Assembly (NCBI GenBank): GCA_963701735.1
Contig: CAVPBI010000019.1
Location: 248,001 to 312,000, forward strand
Length of the DNA stretch: 64,000 nt
Source of the DNA: CAWABB01 sp963701735
Lineage (GTDB): Bacteria; Bacteroidota; Ignavibacteria; UBA10030; UBA6906
Reading direction: 5' to 3'
Below, piece by piece: positions 16,901 to 25,645 of this stretch. Made by a program: the position numbers and the translations under genes. Under the pieces are notes generated by a model. That model did no database searches. It saw only the letters and a program-made list of their open reading frames with translations, and was not told the DNA's origin. Position 1 is the first letter of the stretch; every line of letters starts with the position of its first letter.

Positions 16901-18606
16901 AGGTGGAGGTACTCGTAATCCTGTTGGCCCCGGCGCCAGTTCTTCAACCGAATGGAGGCAATAGGTCCATCGATGCCGCGGCTCTCCTGGGTGAACAGGG
17001 CATCGTTGCCGGTGTAGATGATGGTTCCGATGCCCCATCGGCTGGTTTGCTGTGTGCTTCCGCTGTAGGGGGTCACCCACGGGTTCTGTTTTTCCCCGTA
17101 CCACTTGTTGTATATGAAGGCCATTTCCCACAGGAAGTACTGGTCGACCTTGTACTTCCACGCAATCCACGGATCTACCCTGGGGTCCGTGGCGAAATTG
17201 TCAATCCACTCCAGCAGTCCGAAGGCGGGGCGTGTCCCGTTGTAGAATCCCACCTTCTCTCCCAGAGCCCGACGCTCTTTGACCAGGTCGACGATGTAGC
17301 CTTGGAGAATGCCATCGCCCGGATCGTATCTCGATTGACTGGTCAGGCTCCAGTAGTCCACCGCGCCGTATAACCGCGGATCGATCTTCACAGTGCAGAA
17401 GGACCGCAGATTCCGACCGATCCCCGGATTACTGTGCAGCCAGCTGGCTCGTTTCCGAATCTCGGCATACGCGTAGGCTGTATCCGCCTGGAAATCTGGC
17501 TCATCCCGCATGTACTTGAACCGCTCCACTTCAGGAGCATTGTTCACAAACCACCCCTCCCATGCATCTGCTGCTGCCCACCACCCTTCCTGTGTTGCCG
17601 GTGTGAAGCCCGAACGTGATCCCTGGTCGAATTGGTCATACGTTCCAATACTGTAGGTCCCATTGCCCACGCCTAAGCCTGGACCGTCGTAGCCCTTCGC
17701 ACGGCTGTAGGAACGCCCCGTGTAGTAATCGGCGAGGTACGTCTGGAATGTTGACAGTCCCCGACGCCCATCTGTCAGGTCCATCCGGTGTCGGTGGAAG
17801 AACTTCATGTACTTGTCAAACATAGCCCAGTACTGCGGCGTGTTCAGGGTAACACCTGGGTGTCGCTCCAGGAGCACGGGGTCGATGTGTACAAAGTTTC
17901 GGAAATGCGTGCTGTCGGAGAGTGTGAACCCATAGACCTGTAGCGTGATCGGGATCCGGGAGGTGACCGTGCCTGATTCCAGCACCACTGCACTACCCTG
18001 GTACATTCCCGCCGGAGCATCGCGGGGGATGTACACATCCACCCATACTCCCTGATTGCGGCGGGGCCCAATCGCGAAAGGTGCTCCGCTGACCCATTCG
18101 GCCGTCCCCGGCGTTGCCTCGAAAGGGACCAAGCCATCAGGCACCCATCCCATGTGCTCCTCGTCCGGCACGGGCCGGGCGCCGTACCACGTGGACACAC
18201 TACCGCTGTGGGAGCGGAACGTAATGTTGACGTAGTGCTCCAGGAAGAGCTCGATATGTCTTCCGACGAAATTAAACGGATCCGCATCTGCCGTCCGGTT
18301 CGAGATTACGTAGCCCGGACCGGTCAGGCTGTCGATGCGTACGTCCACTGCCGTTGCACCGGAGGCCCCCGACTCGAGGATCACCTGGAAGGCGACGATC
18401 TCATTGCGGGCACCCAAAAGTCGTATCTGACTCCCGTTCCATACCGGATTGTCAGCGCTGTTTGACGCCCAGTGGCTCAGGTCGTCGCGCTTCACCTTCT
18501 CCCCGTCATCGACGGCCCACACACGGGTGACGCCTGACTGAGAATACGTCAGCTGAACACACAGAAGAGAGACCAGAGAGGCGAGTAGTAACCTGTGTCT
18601 TGCCAT
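13969..18606 (-). CDS. T9SS-exported GH123/DUF4091 glycoside hydrolase with seven-repeat stalk
   Basis: 1545 residues. A signal peptide (residues 1-22, ending QLTYS) is followed by a GH123/DUF4091 module to about 630, with the MRDEPD motif (Asp368, Glu369) and MKNWRRGQQDYEYLHL. Then come seven tandem repeats of about 81 residues (632-1203), each starting G-T/V-[LF] with a GGG...W[ST]S core and an Ig-like beta pattern. A CenC-like carbohydrate-binding segment (about 1205-1350), a fibronectin-like segment (about 1360-1450) and a C-terminal T9SS sorting domain with EQNYPNPFNAGTEIRY complete it. The enzyme is therefore exported, displayed or released at the surface on a long stalk. Its N-terminal module is closely similar to the lipoprotein encoded at 5145-7085. 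No ideal ribosome binding site was seen. Confidence 0.85.
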   Translation of the reverse strand: MARHRLLLASLVSLLCVQLTYSQSGVTRVWAVDDGEKVKRDDLSHWASNSADNPVWNGSQIRLLGARNEIVAFQVILESGASGATAVDVRIDSLTGPGYVISNRTADADPFNFVGRHIELFLEHYVNITFRSHSGSVSTWYGARPVPDEEHMGWVPDGLVPFEATPGTAEWVSGAPFAIGPRRNQGVWVDVYIPRDAPAGMYQGSAVVLESGTVTSRIPITLQVYGFTLSDSTHFRNFVHIDPVLLERHPGVTLNTPQYWAMFDKYMKFFHRHRMDLTDGRRGLSTFQTYLADYYTGRSYSRAKGYDGPGLGVGNGTYSIGTYDQFDQGSRSGFTPATQEGWWAAADAWEGWFVNNAPEVERFKYMRDEPDFQADTAYAYAEIRKRASWLHSNPGIGRNLRSFCTVKIDPRLYGAVDYWSLTSQSRYDPGDGILQGYIVDLVKERRALGEKVGFYNGTRPAFGLLEWIDNFATDPRVDPWIAWKYKVDQYFLWEMAFIYNKWYGEKQNPWVTPYSGSTQQTSRWGIGTIIYTGNDALFTQESRGIDGPIASIRLKNWRRGQQDYEYLHLAQQAGIDTRTIVDQVVPAAFDDYNGSTYTRQGQQPVWAQRGYLFERARAAIASQLDGTPKTDLPKGSFTLSPDTLPPAGGTVTLQWTSEGATAASIDQGVGSVATQGSQSVTVVANKTFRLTLSNQNGSITLAATVTVREPVSTAPTGTLNASPRILGYGGGSITLAWTSANATEAAFDNGIGAVALSGSTEITISKSTVFTLTLKNASATTILRDTVRVDSLPPTPTGTLNVSPRILGYGGGNITLAWTSANATEAAFDNGIGAVALSGSKEVTISKSTVFTLTLKNASATTILRDTVRVDSLPATPTGTFLANPGSLGRGGGPVRLSWTSRGAASATIDQGIGAVEIAGSRTVTVTRPTTFTLSLSNGPITTLLQAAVDVDTTPPPPEGTFTATPSSVPHGGGDVTLAWTSAHATLASIDQGIGAVPLSGTQIVRVTSAMVFQLILSNTAHQETLAVRVQVSPPPPPLRGVLDLAPATLPPGGGDVVLSWSSENASQASISNGIGVVPLSGTRAMRVERSATFVLTLTSDSDTLVLSKDIIVEEAIAPPQGVLAILPSVLPEGGGEVTLFWSTEKATRVSINHGVGVVPINGSTRVYVGSSLQFSMTVENGGGTIQSNASVSVASSTVRGIPSMVQNPDFEIGTAAWHFQGDGVGRISTEVTSASNGKALRVDIEQPGTVAQLYQAGISLEPQTRYRLEFEAWSATGHDLDVFIHQHYSPFVSYGLSVSTVDLEPEHTLYSYEFVTENIATPISDARLRFWFGPYAGTNDVYWIDNVLLQKLERTVSPLEMPVVAFPWTGSSYLPTSITVSWNDVPGASHYHIQVSEDSLFKSIAFEDSSLVDTLTQIGPFDPGKRLFLRVRADGEVAPGPYSPTYAFTTETSAPQPSDFTLEQNYPNPFNAGTEIRYVLAETARMSLKIFDLLGREIATLVDGVQPAGSYRVSVNGNQLASGTYFYVFQAAGYRDVRKMVLLR
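15000..16716 (-). repeat. Seven tandem ~243-bp coding repeats
   Basis: Seven in-frame repeats of about 81 codons inside the GH123/DUF4091 T9SS gene. Units 2 and 3 (about 15984-16461) are nearly identical at DNA level, including a shared tract CAACCCGGACGGTGT and flanks, which indicates recent duplication. The other units have diverged. Confidence 0.85.
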
Positions 18607-19068
18607 ACGTTGATTTCTTGCGTGAAGCGATCTGTTGCTGCGATGTGATCAACGTCAACTCGTGTGCCACGGGACAAGTGCGCGCAAAGCGCATGGAGCA
18701 GGCGGAGTGTGTGATGGCGAGAGGCATAGATTTGTCGGCACGTCAGCCGACTCTGCAGAAACTACAAATGTGAAGAGGCATGGGAGACACCTCGTCACAC
18801 GGATTTCGATGAAGAAGAATTAACAATCGCGAGTGTGATCGCGCGTGTGACACAGGACAAAAATCTGAAGAAGTTTGCGAATCTGTCTTGCGTCAAGGGT
18901 GAGTACGTTCGTATATTGTTGCACACTCTTTCACCTCTCATCCCCGTTTCTCTACCCCGGTTGCTGCACGTGAGGCCAAGGTCCTCCATGTGGCGAAAGT
19001 GCGATGGGGCTGTAATTCACGTGTGGTACGATCTACATTCACTTTCTTTTCTCAGGAGGATTGTGCTC
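18607..19068. other. Divergent intergenic/promoter region between two T9SS cargo genes
   Basis: About 460 bases between oppositely oriented surface-protein genes. The frame of the right-hand gene is open back to 18835, but the conserved start is at 19069, so this stretch is read here as the shared upstream region. An AT-rich tract lies at 18830-18930. No RNA gene was seen. Confidence 0.4.
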
Positions 19069-22000
19069 ATGATGAGCTCCTTCACGATTATCACATGGCG
19101 GCGGCTGTTTTCACTGGTCATGCTTCCACTATTGCTCGTCCAGATGTTATCGGCTCAGGCTCCGTTGTTCCGGCATCCCCAGGCCGGCGACGTGTACAAA
19201 GAATTCACGCGCGGGATGAATGCGTACGGTGACTGGCGCGTCACCGATCCGAACGCACCCGATCCGAGAGCCCAGGCCCAACTCCCGAACAGGAATCTTG
19301 CCATTACGATCGACGATCTCACCGGCGCTGTGCGCGCTGAAGCGCTCATCGACATCGGGATGTGGCACGCGGGAACGTACGGCAAGGCCATCAACTTCAA
19401 CGGGAATGGCTGGATTCCGATCTCCGAGATCCAGACCACGCCGAACACTTCGGATCCTGAGTGCTGGGTAGGCAGCACGATCTCTTCGGTGGCAGTCCCG
19501 CTCAGCCACCTCGTTGTCGGCACGAACAGGTTTCAGGGCAGGAATGCGGGGCAGACCTGCTTCGACTTTGGATGGGGCCAGCACGGGCAGTTCGGGATCG
19601 TCATCCGCGTCTATTACAGCTCCACGAAGTCTCATCCCACAGGGACGATCACATCGCCGTCAAGCACCGCGTCCTTTGGTGACAATCCGAACATAAGCGT
19701 GAACACTTCCGGCTCGGTAGATCGCGTGGATCTCGTCGGGTACTACGAGGGGTTTGACACCGACGGGGACGGCGTGTATCGTGACTGGCACTACAACTAC
19801 CACCGGAGGAAGACCGAGACCGATGTCAGGATTCATGACCACATCGGAACGGATGCCTCCGCCCCCTACTCCGTCACGTGGAACACGATGCTCGTCCCGG
19901 ATCAGAGCGGGATCAAGCTCCACGCGCGGATCAGGGGCACGAACGGAGTCTGGTACGTTACGCCCGAGGTTACCGGACTCACGCTCCGCCGGTCCAACGC
20001 GACGGTCAAGCTGTACAAAGCGATCGGCGTCCCAACGCGGTTTGCGGTCCGCAAGGGAAGAGACACCAAGACGTGCACGTTCCAGATCCCTTCGACCGAC
20101 AATCTGTCGACGGCCACCTCGGCCAAGATGTTGATCACCCAGTGGAACGGGACGAACAAGCAGGCACTTGCGGGTGAAACGGGCTACACGCAGGTCAACA
20201 GTCACCGGTTCCCCCTGTTCGGGGAGGATGAACACTGGTCGTTCGACGCGCGTGATTTTCCCACGAGCGCGCTCAGGAGCGGCACCAACACGTTTACGGT
20301 CTTCTCGAATTCCTCAGGGTTCGGCCTGTACATTTCCTGGCCCGGACCGGCCCTGCTTGTGCGGTACGGAGGGGCTCCGCCCCCGGTCGGCACGCCGACG
20401 CGACTTGCGTTTGAGGTACAGCCTTCCAATACGCTCGCGGGGGCGACCATCACGCCGGCTGTGACCGTGCGTATTGAAGATGCAAACGGGAACCTCGTTA
20501 CCACGGACACGCGGAACGTCACGATCGCGATCGGGACGAACCCCGCGGGCGGCACGCTCAACGGCACGAAGACCGTCGCCGCGTCGGGCGGCATCGCAAC
20601 GTTCTCGACGCTCTCGATCAACAACGCGGGCACCGGGTACAGGCTGAGCGCAACAGCGAGCGGCCTCACCAGCGCGACATCCAATACGTTCAACATCACC
20701 AGCACAATCCCGCCGCCGGCTACGCCAACGAAGCTCGCGTTCGGTACGCAGCCGTCCAACACACTGGCGGGTAGCACCATCGCCCCGGCGGTCACCGTGC
20801 GCATTGAAGATGCGAACGGTACTCTCGTGAGCACCGACACGCGCAGCGTCACGGTCGCGATCGGGACCAACCCGGCAGGTGGAACGCTCGGCGGGACCAA
20901 GACGGTCAATGCGGTCGGAGGCATCGCGACGTTCTCGGGCCTGTCGATTAACAATGCGGGTACCGGCTACAGGCTGGCTGCGTCGGCGACCGGATTGACC
21001 GGCGCGACCTCGAACACCTTCAACATTACTACGACCACTCCTCCGCCTCCGACGGGAAATCTCCTCTCCAACGGCGGGTTTGAAGAGGGCGAGACCGGCT
21101 GGCGTCACTTTGAGAACGGGGGACCCACGAACGCGTTCTCGGTCATCACGACGGCTCCGGTGGCAGAAGGGGCCAGAAAGGGAAGAGTTGTTCTGGATCC
21201 GGTCATCGGGACCAACAACCAGCTCTATTACACCAATCTCCGGTTCGAGGTAGGCGTTCAGTACCGGCTGACGTTCCAGGCGTACGCCTCAAGGGGCACG
21301 AACATCCAGATCCGCGTGATAGAGCAGGATGACGATTACACAACGTACGGGTTCCCGTTCCAGACAGTCGCGCTGACGACGGGGTGGCAGACGTTCACGA
21401 TCGACTTCACCGCGCAGAACTTTGCCGGCACGGTCAACGACGGGATGGTGCAGTTCTACTTCGTGAGGTCGTCTCCGTCAACGACGCTATACTTCGATGC
21501 TGTGAGCATCAGCTCGGGCACGCAACCGCCACCACCACCGCCAGGGACCAATGTTCTGGCCAACGGCAGCTTTGAGTCCGACAAGACCGGCTGGCGGCAC
21601 TTCGCCAACGGTGGCGCGACGAACGCCTTCAACGTGGTGACTTCAGCGCCCATCGCCGATGGGTCCAAGAAGGCTCAGGTCGTTCTCGATGCCGTGATTG
21701 GCACGAACAACCAGATCTACCAGCAGGACTTCTCGCTGATCGCCGGGACGCAGTACCGGATGACCTTCAGCGCGTATGCGTCGAAGGCAACCACAATGCG
21801 GGTCAGGGTCATCGAGCAGGACAATGACTACACGGTCTACGGGTTCCCGTTCCAGACGATCAGCCTGACCACGGGCTTCCAATCGTTCGCCGTCAATTTC
21901 ACCGCGGGGAACTTCGCCGGAACCGTGAATGACGCGATGGCGCAGTTCTATTTCGTAAGCTCGAGCCCCTCGACGTCAATCTACCTGGACAACGTGGTGA

Positions 22001-22365
22001 TCGGTCTGGTCGCGCCGTCTGGAGAGGCGGGCGCGCCGATTGCCGAGAAGTCCGGCGAAGGCCTGACGCCTGAGGCCTCCGACGCGCGGCTCTCGCTCCC
22101 GACGGAGGTCGGGCTTCTGCAGAACTACCCGAATCCGTTCAACCCTTCGACGCAGATCAATTTTTCCCTGCCCGAGGCGTCGCACGTGACGTTGGAAGTC
22201 TACAATGTTATCGGCGAGCGCGTTGCGGTGTTGGTGGACGAAGCCCGGCCGGCCGGCTACTTCTCGGCCCGCTTCGACGCGGCGACGATGCCGAGCGGAC
22301 TCTACTTCTATCGGCTGACGACGAATTCGACGTCGATGATTAAGAAGATGTTGTTCGTGAAGTAA
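19069..22365 (+). CDS. Large modular T9SS cargo protein with paired Ig-like and CenC-like modules
   Basis: 1098 residues from the ATG at 19069, which has AGGAGGA eight bases upstream and gives a clean signal peptide (MMSSFTIITWRRLFSLV, cleavage near LSAQA). The first 430 residues form an unassigned, beta-rich region. Two about 110-residue invasin/Big-like repeats start near residues 443 and 554 (LAF..QPSNTLAG). Two about 155-residue CenC-like carbohydrate-binding repeats start near 664 and 828 (GGFEEGETGWRHF and GSFESDKTGWRHF). The T9SS sorting domain starts near 1014 (LQNYPNPFNPSTQ). No catalytic motif was recognised, so it is probably a carbohydrate-binding adhesin or structural surface protein. 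A perfect 15-bp terminator hairpin follows. Confidence 0.8.
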   Translation: MMSSFTIITWRRLFSLVMLPLLLVQMLSAQAPLFRHPQAGDVYKEFTRGMNAYGDWRVTDPNAPDPRAQAQLPNRNLAITIDDLTGAVRAEALIDIGMWHAGTYGKAINFNGNGWIPISEIQTTPNTSDPECWVGSTISSVAVPLSHLVVGTNRFQGRNAGQTCFDFGWGQHGQFGIVIRVYYSSTKSHPTGTITSPSSTASFGDNPNISVNTSGSVDRVDLVGYYEGFDTDGDGVYRDWHYNYHRRKTETDVRIHDHIGTDASAPYSVTWNTMLVPDQSGIKLHARIRGTNGVWYVTPEVTGLTLRRSNATVKLYKAIGVPTRFAVRKGRDTKTCTFQIPSTDNLSTATSAKMLITQWNGTNKQALAGETGYTQVNSHRFPLFGEDEHWSFDARDFPTSALRSGTNTFTVFSNSSGFGLYISWPGPALLVRYGGAPPPVGTPTRLAFEVQPSNTLAGATITPAVTVRIEDANGNLVTTDTRNVTIAIGTNPAGGTLNGTKTVAASGGIATFSTLSINNAGTGYRLSATASGLTSATSNTFNITSTIPPPATPTKLAFGTQPSNTLAGSTIAPAVTVRIEDANGTLVSTDTRSVTVAIGTNPAGGTLGGTKTVNAVGGIATFSGLSINNAGTGYRLAASATGLTGATSNTFNITTTTPPPPTGNLLSNGGFEEGETGWRHFENGGPTNAFSVITTAPVAEGARKGRVVLDPVIGTNNQLYYTNLRFEVGVQYRLTFQAYASRGTNIQIRVIEQDDDYTTYGFPFQTVALTTGWQTFTIDFTAQNFAGTVNDGMVQFYFVRSSPSTTLYFDAVSISSGTQPPPPPPGTNVLANGSFESDKTGWRHFANGGATNAFNVVTSAPIADGSKKAQVVLDAVIGTNNQIYQQDFSLIAGTQYRMTFSAYASKATTMRVRVIEQDNDYTVYGFPFQTISLTTGFQSFAVNFTAGNFAGTVNDAMAQFYFVSSSPSTSIYLDNVVIGLVAPSGEAGAPIAEKSGEGLTPEASDARLSLPTEVGLLQNYPNPFNPSTQINFSLPEASHVTLEVYNVIGERVAVLVDEARPAGYFSARFDAATMPSGLYFYRLTTNSTSMIKKMLFVK
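20395..22010 (+). repeat. Two pairs of internal coding repeats
   Basis: Two Big-like units of about 330 bp (from about 20395 and 20728) are followed by two CenC-like units of about 490 bp (from about 21058 and 21550). Members of each pair are strongly similar at protein level, pointing to module duplication within the gene. Confidence 0.7.
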
Positions 22366-22389
22366 GCGGGGCAGTTCCTCAACATACAG

Positions 22390-22430
22390 CCGCCCCGTCC
22401 CGCCGATTGGCGGGACGGGGCGGTTCTGTT
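22390..22430 (+). terminator. Strong Rho-independent terminator
   Basis: A perfect 15-bp GC-rich stem (22390-22404 with 22409-22423) with a GATT loop, followed by TTCTGTTGTTG. It lies 24 bases after the stop of the plus-strand T9SS gene. Confidence 0.88.
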
Positions 22431-22719
22431 GTTGACCCTATCAGCGCATTCTCGTATTGGATGGGGAGATCGCTACTCTTGTCGTTCCTCTTGCTGATGC
22501 GACCTGACTATCGGACCGGATGGTGCGTTGGCCGCCAGGCAAATGGGAGAGGTCGATGGGGAATCTGTGCACTACCCGAACGCAAACCCCGCGTGGCGTT
22601 TTCCGGGGAGCCGACAGTAGCAATGGAGCCCGGGTGAGGGGGAGGGCCACGAACCGGCCTGCTGACGGGATGGGAACGAGCGTTCACGCACTCGGTATAC
22701 CGTGCCCAAGCGTGTCTGG
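22431..22719. other. Intergenic region between convergent genes
   Basis: About 290 bases after the terminator, before the end of the minus-strand GT4 gene. No supported gene or second hairpin was seen. Confidence 0.4.
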
Positions 22720-23877
22720 CTAAATGTGGCCGATCTGGTGAAGTGCATCTAGAATGTGTCGGGCCCGGCGGTTCCATGTATAACGCTCAAATGCCAGCCG
22801 ACGCGCTCGATCTGCCATGGCGGAGGGTAGATTCTCTGCAAGAGCCTTTCGCAACTTCATCTCCAAATCGTCGATTGAGCCTACTTCAGACAGGTAAGCC
22901 GTCTCTCCGTCGGTGAGGACTTCCTTGATTGTGGGGAAACCAGGGCCTACGATGATCCGGCCAGCAGACATGTATTCGAACACTTTTAGGGGTGAGCAGA
23001 AGTTAATCGTCGGCACGCGATCCGACCAGAGCATCAGAAGGACGTCGGCAGCTGCGAGATAGGTGGGGATTGTCACGTGTGGGACCCTGCCGGTGAACTG
23101 CACGTTTCCAAGTCCCTCGTCCGCAGCACCCGCCCGCAACTCTCTGGCCCGGTCATCTGGGCCACCCACTGCGACAAACTGGGCCTCTGGCAGACGCCGC
23201 GCCAGATCGAGTATCGATTCGATTCCCCTGTCAGCATAGAGACTGCCGGTATACACGACAAGCTTGCGATTGCCAGAGAATCCCAGGTTAGCCCTCGCTT
23301 CTTGCTGTGAAAGTGCTCTCCCGAAGGCATCCCCGTCAAATCCGTCGTGCAGCACGATAGTCCGCTCCAATGGAACGCCTCGGTCAGTCCACACCCGGGC
23401 CAAAGCCTGGCTGATGGCGACGAGGAAAAGGAATTTTGACGATCGCATATCGCGGAGCACACGTCTTCGCCATAAGCGATCAAGGAGCGCGTTGCGGTTC
23501 TGCAAGCGAGCGTTGTGTGATTCAAAGATTGTTGGCATCCCTGACCGGACAGCAAGATCGAAGAACATGGGGTCTCGTACAAAACACACGTCGGCCGAGA
23601 TGTTCTTCAAGAGGCGACGCGCTCCGGCGTATGAACCGAGAATATTCAGTCTCCCACGCATGCTCAGCTTCCGGTAGAAGACGAACGCGAATCCGTGCGC
23701 GCCACCGAGATCTCGTTCAAGCAGGTTTGTGATGCCAGTCTGTTTGTCGTCAGGCTCCGCAAGCGCCAGGGTCACCTCTACTCCTAACGCGGAGAATGCT
23801 CTGCACATATTGAGAACCTGGATCAGGTTGGCCCGCTGCAGGTCTGGTCGCTCATTATGCAGGTAGAGCAATTTCAT
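22720..23877 (-). CDS. Glycosyltransferase family 4 (GT-B fold)
   Basis: 385 residues. The N-terminal half starts MKLLYLHNERPD; the C-terminal GT1/GT4 domain shows KLVVYTGSLYADRGI, VQFTGRVPH, YLAAADVLLMLWSD and the donor-binding region SAGRIIVGPGFPTIKEV. Members transfer sugars from NDP donors to lipid-linked or polysaccharide acceptors on the cytoplasmic side. The start codon overlaps the stop of the upstream asparagine-synthetase-like gene (ATGA, 23874-23877), so the two are translationally coupled. It is the last gene of a five-gene minus-strand operon. Acceptor and donor are not readable. Confidence 0.88.
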   Translation of the reverse strand: MKLLYLHNERPDLQRANLIQVLNMCRAFSALGVEVTLALAEPDDKQTGITNLLERDLGGAHGFAFVFYRKLSMRGRLNILGSYAGARRLLKNISADVCFVRDPMFFDLAVRSGMPTIFESHNARLQNRNALLDRLWRRRVLRDMRSSKFLFLVAISQALARVWTDRGVPLERTIVLHDGFDGDAFGRALSQQEARANLGFSGNRKLVVYTGSLYADRGIESILDLARRLPEAQFVAVGGPDDRARELRAGAADEGLGNVQFTGRVPHVTIPTYLAAADVLLMLWSDRVPTINFCSPLKVFEYMSAGRIIVGPGFPTIKEVLTDGETAYLSEVGSIDDLEMKLRKALAENLPSAMADRARRLAFERYTWNRRARHILDALHQIGHI

Positions 23878-25643
23878 CGTGAGCGGTCTTTCGGTCGCAT
23901 GACAGAATCAGTGATCCCGGCCTGGAGCTCCTCGTGCAGAGTCGCCGCCGATTCGTTCTGGATCCACATTCGCTTCCAGATTGCATAGCAGAGGCAATTC
24001 CACAGTGACATTCCCGTGTCGTAGTCAGCGGATTGCAGCTGCCTGAGAACTGACTCGGGGAATATGGGGTACGCCAGGCGCAAAAGCGGCTCGAAGGCTG
24101 CCCCGGGAGGGGCCCACCGACCCGGATCGATCCCGAATCCGGATTTCGGCCGCGAGAGAATGAACGCCGGGATGTTGAGATGACCACCGATGTCGAGCGC
24201 GAGTTTTTTTCGCTGCTTGAACTTCTCGTGGAGTGGAATGTCAAATCCATCACGCACGAACTCCGGAGTGAGGAACGGAAACATGAGCTGCTTTCCTGCG
24301 GCGACAGCAAGGGAGTTCCAAATAGAAGTCGTCGCGGCGATTTCGGCGAGGATGCTGAACAATGCAGTTGCCTCGACCACTGGCCTCGATCGAAATTGTT
24401 CCAGGACGTCCATGCGCCCCTGGACGATGGCCCCTTCGCTCAGGCCAAAATATCTGTGTACCCAGGATGCAGAACCGTACCGACTCGTTTGCCAGATAGG
24501 ATGCTGAGGGTCTCTCATATCCCTTTCGAGGTCGTGTCGATGTTGGAGTATCCACAGGACGCCACTCCCTGAGCGAGAGAGCTTTGCCGCCGCGCCCACC
24601 GCTGATAGTATGGGCTCGCGCTCGAGGAATGACCAGAGCCACCGCCTCCGAGCTGCACGCCAGAGACGACGTTGGAACGTTGTCCCAAAGACCGTATCTG
24701 CTGCCTCTCCTGACACCACGAGGGTCTCCCGCGACTGCATCCCCTGGCTGAACAGGAGGTACAGAAGAACAGACTGGAGGTGGTGGACAGGCACTTCGGC
24801 CGCTGCAGTGGCATCGATCAACCCATGAAGATACTCTGATGTTGTCCAACGAACATGGGTGTGATGAGCGTTCAACGCCCGGCCAGCAGTTTCTGCGTAT
24901 TGTCGCTCCCGGTCTGTACGGTCCTCCTCAAAGGGGTAACTGGTTGAGTAAGATCGCTGCACGTGCAGTTCGCGTGATCCGACAGCGTACAGGATCGAGG
25001 AATCGATGCCGCCGCTCAGGAGAAATGTCGTGGAAGTGGGTTCCGCTATAGTAGCGTACGCGTCGCGCAGATGGTTCACGAAGCGAGCGGCTCGCTGGTT
25101 CGCAGGTTCTTCCCGCCCCGCCCCACCGAAACTACAGACTATGGAGTCGTTCAGGAGGACTCGGCTCGGGACGTCAATCTCAATGTGGGCCGTGGCGCCT
25201 AGAGGGAGCGATTGAACACCGGCAAACATTGTGCGCGGAGGGGTAATATGCCGATACATCATGTATTCGCCAAGGACGCTCTCATCCTCCCGAAGCTCAT
25301 GCCCGAGAGCCTGGAGCAGACGGACATGTGTAGCGATGACAAACTCTCCGCTCGCTCGCACAACCATGTAGAGCGCGTGTCCCGATGCCAGTCCCCGCGA
25401 GAGCTTGATGCGACGCGAATTCCCGTTCCATTCAACGAACGAAACAGCATCCTTCCCCATCCCGGCCTTGTAGGATGCAGAACCCTCGATGATGAGTATC
25501 CCTGAGCTGTGTCGTTGAAGCTGACAGAAGGGGCCTCCGTATCCTGCGGCGATGGGAGGGTCGGCAGTGTTGAGATACGTGAGTCCAAAGGGCTGCAGCC
25601 GGTTAACATCAACAGGTTGACGGAGGTGGGCAAGGAAGAACAT
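23874..25643 (-). CDS. Asparagine-synthetase-like protein with degenerate glutaminase domain
   Basis: 589 residues. The synthetase half has the ATP-pyrophosphatase loop FLLSGGIDSSI near residue 210 and later blocks such as FPFLTPEFVRDGFDIPL and SRPKSGFGIDPGR that are typical of AsnB homologues. The N-terminal part has AsnB length and secondary pattern (ending near VQSLPLGATAHIEI) but begins MFFLAHLRQ instead of MCGI, so the nucleophilic Cys2 is absent. It therefore probably cannot hydrolyse glutamine itself and may use free ammonia, a partner, or ligate another amine. Its flanks are a second AsnB-like gene 2 bases upstream and a GT4 gene overlapping downstream. This context suggests amidation or aminoacylation of a glycan rather than asparagine synthesis. 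An AAGGAG-type site precedes the ATG. Confidence 0.8.
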   Translation of the reverse strand: MFFLAHLRQPVDVNRLQPFGLTYLNTADPPIAAGYGGPFCQLQRHSSGILIIEGSASYKAGMGKDAVSFVEWNGNSRRIKLSRGLASGHALYMVVRASGEFVIATHVRLLQALGHELREDESVLGEYMMYRHITPPRTMFAGVQSLPLGATAHIEIDVPSRVLLNDSIVCSFGGAGREEPANQRAARFVNHLRDAYATIAEPTSTTFLLSGGIDSSILYAVGSRELHVQRSYSTSYPFEEDRTDRERQYAETAGRALNAHHTHVRWTTSEYLHGLIDATAAAEVPVHHLQSVLLYLLFSQGMQSRETLVVSGEAADTVFGTTFQRRLWRAARRRWLWSFLEREPILSAVGAAAKLSRSGSGVLWILQHRHDLERDMRDPQHPIWQTSRYGSASWVHRYFGLSEGAIVQGRMDVLEQFRSRPVVEATALFSILAEIAATTSIWNSLAVAAGKQLMFPFLTPEFVRDGFDIPLHEKFKQRKKLALDIGGHLNIPAFILSRPKSGFGIDPGRWAPPGAAFEPLLRLAYPIFPESVLRQLQSADYDTGMSLWNCLCYAIWKRMWIQNESAATLHEELQAGITDSVMRPKDRSR

Positions 25644-25645
25644 GG

